Source: JALUZX01 sp964561605 (lineage in GTDB: Bacteria; Planctomycetota; UBA1135; JALUZX01). From it: a stretch of DNA of 64,000 nt. A model generated the notes under the pieces. The model did no database searches, was not told the origin of the DNA, and saw nothing but the letters and a program-made list of their open reading frames with translations. A program made the position numbers and the translations under genes. Shown here in pieces: positions 59,450-64,000 of this stretch; position 1 is the first letter of the stretch; every line of letters starts with the position of its first letter. Where the stretch lies: NCBI GenBank assembly GCA_964561605.1, contig CAZLQD010000040.1, positions 1-64,000 on the forward strand, in the 5' to 3' direction.

Positions 59450-60799
59450 GTGACCCTCTTCGGAACGGACGGAATCCGGGACGTGGCCAACCACGGCGCC
59501 CTGACTCCCCGGATGCTGGTGCGGATCGCCGCCGCCTTCGGAAGGATCCTGGCCGGGGAACGAGAGAAGAAACCCGTCCAGGTCCTCCTGGGGGAGGACG
59601 GAAGGGAGAGCGGGCCCATGATCCGCTTCGCCCTCTCGGCGGGCCTCATGGGCGAAGGAGTGGACGTGGTCCACGGAGGCCTGATGACCACTCCGGCCCT
59701 GGCGGTCCTCACCTCCCTGGGGAGATTCTCGGCGGGCATCATGATCTCGGCTTCCCACAATCCGGCGGACCACAACGGGATCAAGTTCTTCGGCGCCGAC
59801 GGCCACAAGATTCCCGACGAAGTGGAGAGGAGGATCGAGGCGATCCTCGAGGAGGATCCCCCCAGGGAAGGCCCCCCTCCCAGGCCGGGTCGGGTGGAGG
59901 AGGACCACACCCTCCTGGAGAACTACCGCAGGTTCCTCGTGCAGAAGGCCGCCCCGGACATCTTCCTGGGGAACCTGAGGGTCGTGCTGGACTGCGCCAA
60001 CGGCGGTGCCTCGGAAATCGCCCCCAAGATCCTCAAGGACCTGGGGGTGGACTTGATCGTCCGCAACGACAGCCCCGACGGAACCAACATCAACCGTAAG
60101 TGCGGCTCCCTCCACGCCGACCTCCTCTCCCCGATCGTGCGGGGCGAGAAGGCCGACCTGGGAATCTGCCTGGACGGCGACGGCGACCGGTGCATCCTTC
60201 TCGACGAGAAGGGGAACGTCGTGGACGGCGACCGGATCCTCATGATCCTGGGGCGCGCCTTCCGGGAGAAAGGGGAGCTTCCGGGCAACCTCCTGGTCTG
60301 CACGGTCATGAGCAACCTGGGGCTGAAGGAGGCCATGGCCCAATCCCAGGTGGACGTAGAGGTGACTCCCGTCGGGGACCGGTCGGTGATGAAGGCCATG
60401 AAGGAGAAGGGCGCCGCCCTGGGCGGAGAGCAATCGGGCCACGTCATCATGAACCGGGGGGAACGTTTTCTCGGGGACGGACTGGTCACGGCCATCCACG
60501 TGGCCCAGGTCATGAAGGAGACGGGCCTCCCCCTTTCCAGGCTGGCCGGGGATTTCCGTCCCTATCCCCAGGTGATGGTGAACGTTCCGGTCAAGGAAAA
60601 ACCTCCCCTGGAGCGACTCCCGGCCGTGGAGGAGAAGGTCCGGGCGGCGAGGGAGCGCCTCGCCGAGGAGGGAAGGGTGCTCCTGCGCTACAGCGGCACG
60701 GAGAAACTGGCTCGGATCATGGTGGAGGGCAAGGACGAGAGGGTCATCAAGGAGATCGCGAAAGAGATCGCCGATGAAGTCCAGAAGGCCATCGGCTGA
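59450..60799 (+). CDS. glmM: Phosphoglucosamine mutase
   Basis: A 449-residue enzyme that converts glucosamine-6-phosphate to glucosamine-1-phosphate, a precursor of UDP-GlcNAc, peptidoglycan and lipopolysaccharide. The phosphoserine loop SASHNPADHNGIKFFG lies near residue 102, the metal site DGDGDR near 241, the sugar loop GGEQSGH near 324, and the phosphate-binding RYSGTEKLARIMVEG near 412. The start is GTG 59450 with TTAGGAG just before. CdaA-linked control of GlmM is known in other bacteria. Confidence 0.95.
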   Translation: MTLFGTDGIRDVANHGALTPRMLVRIAAAFGRILAGEREKKPVQVLLGEDGRESGPMIRFALSAGLMGEGVDVVHGGLMTTPALAVLTSLGRFSAGIMISASHNPADHNGIKFFGADGHKIPDEVERRIEAILEEDPPREGPPPRPGRVEEDHTLLENYRRFLVQKAAPDIFLGNLRVVLDCANGGASEIAPKILKDLGVDLIVRNDSPDGTNINRKCGSLHADLLSPIVRGEKADLGICLDGDGDRCILLDEKGNVVDGDRILMILGRAFREKGELPGNLLVCTVMSNLGLKEAMAQSQVDVEVTPVGDRSVMKAMKEKGAALGGEQSGHVIMNRGERFLGDGLVTAIHVAQVMKETGLPLSRLAGDFRPYPQVMVNVPVKEKPPLERLPAVEEKVRAARERLAEEGRVLLRYSGTEKLARIMVEGKDERVIKEIAKEIADEVQKAIG

Positions 60800-61484
60800 A
60801 AAGGGGGGCTTCTTCCCCGCCCTGGCCCTGGAGACCTCCACCAGGCCCGGGTCGGCCGCAATCGCCCTGAGCGAGCGGGAGGTCTTCTTCACCGAGATAT
60901 CCGGCGGAGGGGATCTGTCCTCCCACCTGGTCCCCGCCCTGGACGAGCTCCGCCGCCGGGCCGGCCTGGATCCCGACGAAATCCGCCTGACCGTCCTGGG
61001 GACAGGGCCCGGAAGCTTCACCGGGCTGCGCTCCGGAGCCGCCGCGGCGGCGGTCCTCTCGGCCTACATCCCCGCTCCCCTGGCGGCAGTCCCCAGCCTG
61101 GAGGGATGCCCCCTGCTCTCGAGACATCCCTCTCTCGCCCTCTGCCTGGACGCACTGAGGGGGGACGTCCAGGGCCAGATCTTCCGGGAAGGAGAGCCTA
61201 CGGGGCCGCCTTTCCTGGCCTCCCCCCGGGACTTCGCCGCCCGCCTGGAAGGAGAGGGCTTCCTGGCGGGAAGCGCCGCGGCCCGCTTGAAGGAGGAAGG
61301 ACTCCTTCCCCCGGGTTGGACCCTCCTGGAAGGGGAGGACTGGACCCCCAGGGCGGACCACCTGCTCCGCCGGGGAATTCTCTACGCCGAAAGAGGCAGG
61401 CTGGCGGACCCGGCCGGGATCGAGATCCTCTACCTCCGTCCATCCGCCGCAGCGGAAAGGCGGAGAAAGGACTCCGCCCGGTAA
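60774..61484 (+). CDS. tsaB: tRNA threonylcarbamoyladenosine biosynthesis protein TsaB
   Basis: A 236-residue protein that works with TsaD and TsaE in making the t6A modification at tRNA position 37. Family marks are ALALETSTRPGSAAIAL near residue 15 and VLGTGPGSFTGLRSGAAAA near residue 79. The first 13 residues overlap the glmM end by 26 bases. The start ATG 60774 is the longest; a start closer to FFPALALETS is possible. No tsaD or tsaE is in the window. Confidence 0.88.
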   Translation: MKSRRPSAEKGGFFPALALETSTRPGSAAIALSEREVFFTEISGGGDLSSHLVPALDELRRRAGLDPDEIRLTVLGTGPGSFTGLRSGAAAAAVLSAYIPAPLAAVPSLEGCPLLSRHPSLALCLDALRGDVQGQIFREGEPTGPPFLASPRDFAARLEGEGFLAGSAAARLKEEGLLPPGWTLLEGEDWTPRADHLLRRGILYAERGRLADPAGIEILYLRPSAAAERRRKDSAR

Positions 61485-61496
61485 GAGCCCCCCCAG

Positions 61497-61532
61497 AAGC
61501 TCCGCTCCTTTCCGGCCGGGGCTTTCTTTCTT
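61497..61532 (+). terminator. Terminator after tsaB
   Basis: AAGCTCCG (61497-61504) pairs with CGGGGCTT (61517-61524), eight bp with one wobble, followed by TCTTTCTT. It ends the ftsH to tsaB unit. Confidence 0.5.
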
Positions 61533-61574
61533 CCCCGCCGGGATCCGCCCCGGGAACGCATCCCACCCCCCCCC

Positions 61575-61604
61575 AAAAAAAACGGCCCGGGGAAACCCGG
61601 GCCG
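61575..61604 (-). terminator. Intrinsic terminator of the histone-fold gene
   Basis: CGGCCCGGG (61583-61591) and CCCGGGCCG (61596-61604) pair perfectly with a GAAA tetraloop. On the minus strand the stem is followed at once by eight T (plus strand 61575-61582). This is a textbook factor-independent terminator, 22 bases after the stop codon. Confidence 0.9.
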
Positions 61605-61626
61605 AAAACCTTCGAAGGCCTCCTTC

Positions 61627-61869
61627 TCAGAGGTCCCAGGGGCGGAGGGTCTTCCTCTTGTTGCCCAGGGCCCTTTCCTCGGCCTGAGCGATGAGCTCCC
61701 GGACCTTGGCGTCCAGAGCCTCGTAGAACTCCTTGGAGATGTTGCACTCCTGGACGGAGGCCTTCACCCTGCTCTTGGAGATGATCAGTTCCACCGGGCC
61801 CTTCTTGCCCTTGGGCCTTCCGGCTTTCTTGACCTTCTTGCCGGCCTTCTTGGTCTTCCTTGCTGCCAT
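61627..61869 (-). CDS. Small histone-fold protein with lysine-rich AT-hook-like tail
   Basis: An 80-residue basic protein. The first 24 residues are Lys-rich and contain KKAGRPKGKK, close to an AT-hook core. The rest matches a histone fold of the archaeal and bacterial type: ISKEFYEALDAKVRELIAQAEERALGNKRKTLRPWDL aligns with the archaeal pattern (RVS, long central helix, then the G-x-K-R-K-T-x-x-x-x-D-L loop). The chain stops right after that DL, so the third helix is very short, as in some bacterial histones. A DNA-binding or nucleoid role is likely by homology. It has its own terminator and a good AGGAGGAAC ribosome-binding site. I recognise it by pattern; a profile search would confirm. Confidence 0.75.
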   Translation of the reverse strand: MAARKTKKAGKKVKKAGRPKGKKGPVELIISKSRVKASVQECNISKEFYEALDAKVRELIAQAEERALGNKRKTLRPWDL

Positions 61870-61925
61870 AGTTCCTCCTTGAGTTGGATTGGACGAGGAA
61901 GAAAAAACCCGTGAATTCTGGGGCT

Positions 61926-61954
61926 TACGTACCGCCCGCGACCATTCGAGTCAA
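61926..61954 (-). promoter_or_regulatory. Possible promoter of the histone-fold gene
   Basis: On the minus strand TTGACT (plus 61949-61954, AGTCAA) is followed after 17 bases by TACGTA (61926-61931). The first box is near consensus and the spacing is ideal; the second box is weak. It sits about 57 bases before the start codon. Confidence 0.35.
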
Positions 61955-62072
61955 CGGGGAAAAACCTCAAAATTCCCCGGATACCCACGGGATTCGCCTT
62001 TTCCCGCCCTCCCCGGTCCTCCGCCTTGCCCGAAGGGCGGAGATGGTCATAATCACGGGCAGGGAGGGAACC

Positions 62073-63227
62073 TTGAGATACCCCTTTCGAATCTGGGCGG
62101 AAATCGACTTGGAGGCCCTGGCCTGGAACCTGGCCAGGATCCGGCGGGAGATCGCGCCCCGGCAAGGAATCATCCTGGTGGTGAAAGCCGACGCCTACGG
62201 CCACGGCGCGACCCTTCTTGCAAGGCGGGCCGAGGCGGAAGGCGTGGCCATGTTCGGCGTGGGAAACTGCCGGGAGGCCCTGGAACTCCTGGAAGCGGGC
62301 GTGAAGAGGCCCGTCCTCATCCTGGGGACCATCATCGACGAAGAGATCTCCACCGTCGCAAGGGAGGGAATCCACGTTGGGGTCCATTCCTCCTCCAGGC
62401 TCGACAGGTTCTCCTCCGAGGCTCTGCGGGCCCGCAGGAGGCTTCGAGTCCACCTCAACGTCGATACGGGGATGGGCAGACTCGGGGTGTTCCCCCGGGA
62501 GGCCCCCAGGTTGGCCGAAGAGATCCTCTCCCGGCCGGGCCTGGAACTGGCGGGAATCTACACCCATTTCGCCTTCGCCTCCTTTCCTCCTTCCAGGGAG
62601 ATGAGAGAACAGGAAAGGACCTTTTCCGCCGTCGTGGCGGATCTCCGCAGGCGCGGGCTCCTTCCCAGGACGGCCATCGTGCACGGAGCCAACTCGGCGG
62701 CCCTCTTCGCCGGCCTGGGAGAAGGATACGACGCCGTCCGGCCCGGCCTGGCCGCCTACGGCATCCTTCCCGGGGAATTCCCCGCCGCAAGAGATCTCGA
62801 ACCGGTCCTCTCCCTTCGCTCCCAGGTGATCTTCTACAAGGACGTCCCCGCCGGCGCCCAAGTAGGTTACGAGGGAACCTGGAAGGCCCCGAAGCCGACG
62901 AGGATCGCCACCGTTCCCGTGGGCTTCAACGACGGGATTCCCTGGCGCCTCGGCCTCCAAAGGGGTGCCTTCGCCCTGGTCCGAGGGAGGAGGGTTCCCT
63001 TCGCCGGCCGGGTCAGCATGGATTACCTTTGCCTCGACATCGGGGACGTTCCCGGGGTGCAGGTGGGAGACCCGGTGACCTTGATCGGAAGAGACGGAGG
63101 AGAGGAGATCACTGCCATGGAGTTGGCCCGCCTGGCGGGAACCACGCCCTATGAGATTCTCTCCCGCCTCGGTAAAAGAGTGCGGCGCGTGGCCCTCCAC
63201 CAGAGGACGGGAACATTCCACTCATGA
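62073..63227 (+). CDS. alr: Alanine racemase
   Basis: A 384-residue PLP enzyme that makes D-alanine for peptidoglycan. The PLP lysine is in LVVKADAYGHGA near residue 37. The second catalytic residue region is VGYEGTWKAP near residue 265, and the substrate-loop VPFAGRVSMDYLCLDIG follows. The TTG start at 62073 has GGGAGGG six bases upstream and gives the normal N-terminus (RYPFRIWAEIDLEALAWNL); longer starts at ATG 62043 or 61884 add non-conserved sequence. It is divergent from the histone-fold gene. Confidence 0.93.
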   Translation: MRYPFRIWAEIDLEALAWNLARIRREIAPRQGIILVVKADAYGHGATLLARRAEAEGVAMFGVGNCREALELLEAGVKRPVLILGTIIDEEISTVAREGIHVGVHSSSRLDRFSSEALRARRRLRVHLNVDTGMGRLGVFPREAPRLAEEILSRPGLELAGIYTHFAFASFPPSREMREQERTFSAVVADLRRRGLLPRTAIVHGANSAALFAGLGEGYDAVRPGLAAYGILPGEFPAARDLEPVLSLRSQVIFYKDVPAGAQVGYEGTWKAPKPTRIATVPVGFNDGIPWRLGLQRGAFALVRGRRVPFAGRVSMDYLCLDIGDVPGVQVGDPVTLIGRDGGEEITAMELARLAGTTPYEILSRLGKRVRRVALHQRTGTFHS

Positions 63228-64000
63228 AGGTCCGAAAGGCGGTCTTCCTCTTCTTCCTAACCCTGGCGGTCCTCCTTCTCGGGACCTGGTTCGTCCTGCG
63301 CGCCACAGGAGCGGGCCAGGCCATCGTCCGGGAAGTCCTCTCCAAGGTCTTCAAGGGCCGGTTCGGAATGTCCCGGGCCGACTTGGACGTCCTTGGAGGG
63401 ACGGTGGAGATCCAAGACTTCGAGCTCAGGGACCCGGACAAGCCGAAGAAGGCCTTCCTTACGGTCCGCAAGGTCCTGGTGGACCTCTCGAGGAATCCCC
63501 TGAACCCGGGCGCCATGGACCAGGTTACGTTGACCGGGATCTCTCTCCACCTCCGCCTGGGAACGGGCGAGGCGCCCGATCTCTCCAAGATCGTGGACAC
63601 GGCGGCCCAGAAGGGAGGAACGGCGGCCCCGGCGATCCGGGTGGAGGACTCCACCTGCTACATCTACCTTCCCCGGGCCAGGACCCCCTCGTGGACCCTC
63701 GAGAACATCTTCCTCCGCTTGGATCCGGAGGAAGCCCGCGGGGGGACCAGGGTCTACAGGATCGAAGGGAAGGTGGACATCCCCTTCGGAAAAGGCCTGG
63801 ATCTCACGGGGGCCCTCACCCTTCCCCCCCAGGGGCCTCCCCGGATCCGGCTCAAGGCATCCTGTCCCGAATTCCTCCTGGAGCCCGGGTCCAGGATCGG
63901 CCTTCCCGAGGTGGACCGCTACCTGGCCAGGATCCGGCCCGAAGGAAAGGGCGGGCTCCGGGCCTGGATGCAGTATCCCGGCGAGGACGGCGGCCTGAGG
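63224..64000 (+). CDS. AsmA-like envelope protein, start only
   Basis: The first 259 codons of a longer protein that runs off the window. A signal-anchor helix (about residues 5-27, AVFLFFLTLAVLLLGTWFVL) is followed by beta-rich sequence: FKGRFGMSRADLDVLGGTVEIQDFELRDPDKP, then VRKVLVDLSRNPLNPGAMDQVTLTGISLHLRL. This repeating pattern of a short strand that builds up a layer is typical of AsmA and TamB-type proteins, which help lipid transport and outer-membrane assembly. The start overlaps the alr stop codon (ATGA). The rest is not seen, so the family call is tentative. Confidence 0.6.
   Translation, partial: MKVRKAVFLFFLTLAVLLLGTWFVLRATGAGQAIVREVLSKVFKGRFGMSRADLDVLGGTVEIQDFELRDPDKPKKAFLTVRKVLVDLSRNPLNPGAMDQVTLTGISLHLRLGTGEAPDLSKIVDTAAQKGGTAAPAIRVEDSTCYIYLPRARTPSWTLENIFLRLDPEEARGGTRVYRIEGKVDIPFGKGLDLTGALTLPPQGPPRIRLKASCPEFLLEPGSRIGLPEVDRYLARIRPEGKGGLRAWMQYPGEDGGLR

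Overview
The window is a GC-rich bacterial chromosome segment: genes are packed tightly on both strands, third codon positions are mostly G or C, and many starts are TTG or GTG behind good Shine-Dalgarno sites. Genes for BamD-like and LptE-like lipoproteins, an alginate-export-type porin and AsmA-like envelope assembly point to a Gram-negative (diderm) cell. A ferredoxin-linked 2-oxoacid oxidoreductase and a complex I operon point to a respiring organism. The mix of secreted DnaJ-type zinc-ribbon proteins, a histone-fold protein, c-di-AMP synthesis and c-di-GMP parts would fit Planctomycetota or a deltaproteobacterial-type lineage. I see no rRNA or tRNA gene that would settle this.

Layout. 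1-1310: non-coding hairpin-rich repeat cassettes. 1356-6511: a DUF401 membrane protein, an outer-membrane porin and a glycogen debranching enzyme. 6706-9504: a three-gene 2-oxoacid:ferredoxin oxidoreductase with its ferredoxin domain fused to the alpha subunit. 9576-12979: a lipoprotein, a degenerate phosphotransferase, an ECF sigma factor behind two matching palindromes, and a GT9 glycosyltransferase. 13092-26129: a complex I operon, nuoA and nuoC to nuoN, with nuoB missing. 26158-39774: a surface-glycan locus with GT2, GT4, Wzx-type flippase, radical SAM, Gfo/Idh/MocA and DUF362 genes, plus two very large envelope proteins. 40112-44906: a PilZ protein, a barrel lipoprotein, a methyltransferase, and two exported proteins that look like inactive enzymes. 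44897-47963: a HAD hydrolase and two histidine-degradation genes (ftcD, hutI). 48116-53886: an HDOD-GAF-GGDEF protein, CorC, RecO, and BamD-like and LptE-like lipoproteins. 53931-61484: ftsH-folP-cdaA-cdaR-glmM-tsaB. 61627-64000: a small histone-fold protein divergent from alr, and the start of an AsmA-like gene.

How parts work together. The Kor enzyme makes reduced ferredoxin and the Nuo complex moves electrons to quinone while pumping protons, so these neighbours form an energy block. The glycan locus holds glycosyltransferases, a flippase and sugar-modifying enzymes, as expected for an O-antigen or exopolysaccharide. The ftsH to glmM block joins membrane proteolysis, folate synthesis, c-di-AMP signalling and peptidoglycan precursor supply.

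The most notable points are the missing nuoB, the structured repeat cassettes whose hairpins keep pairing while their sequence changes, the lysine-tailed histone-fold protein, the radical SAM protein with unusual cysteine spacing, and a cluster of apparent pseudoenzymes.
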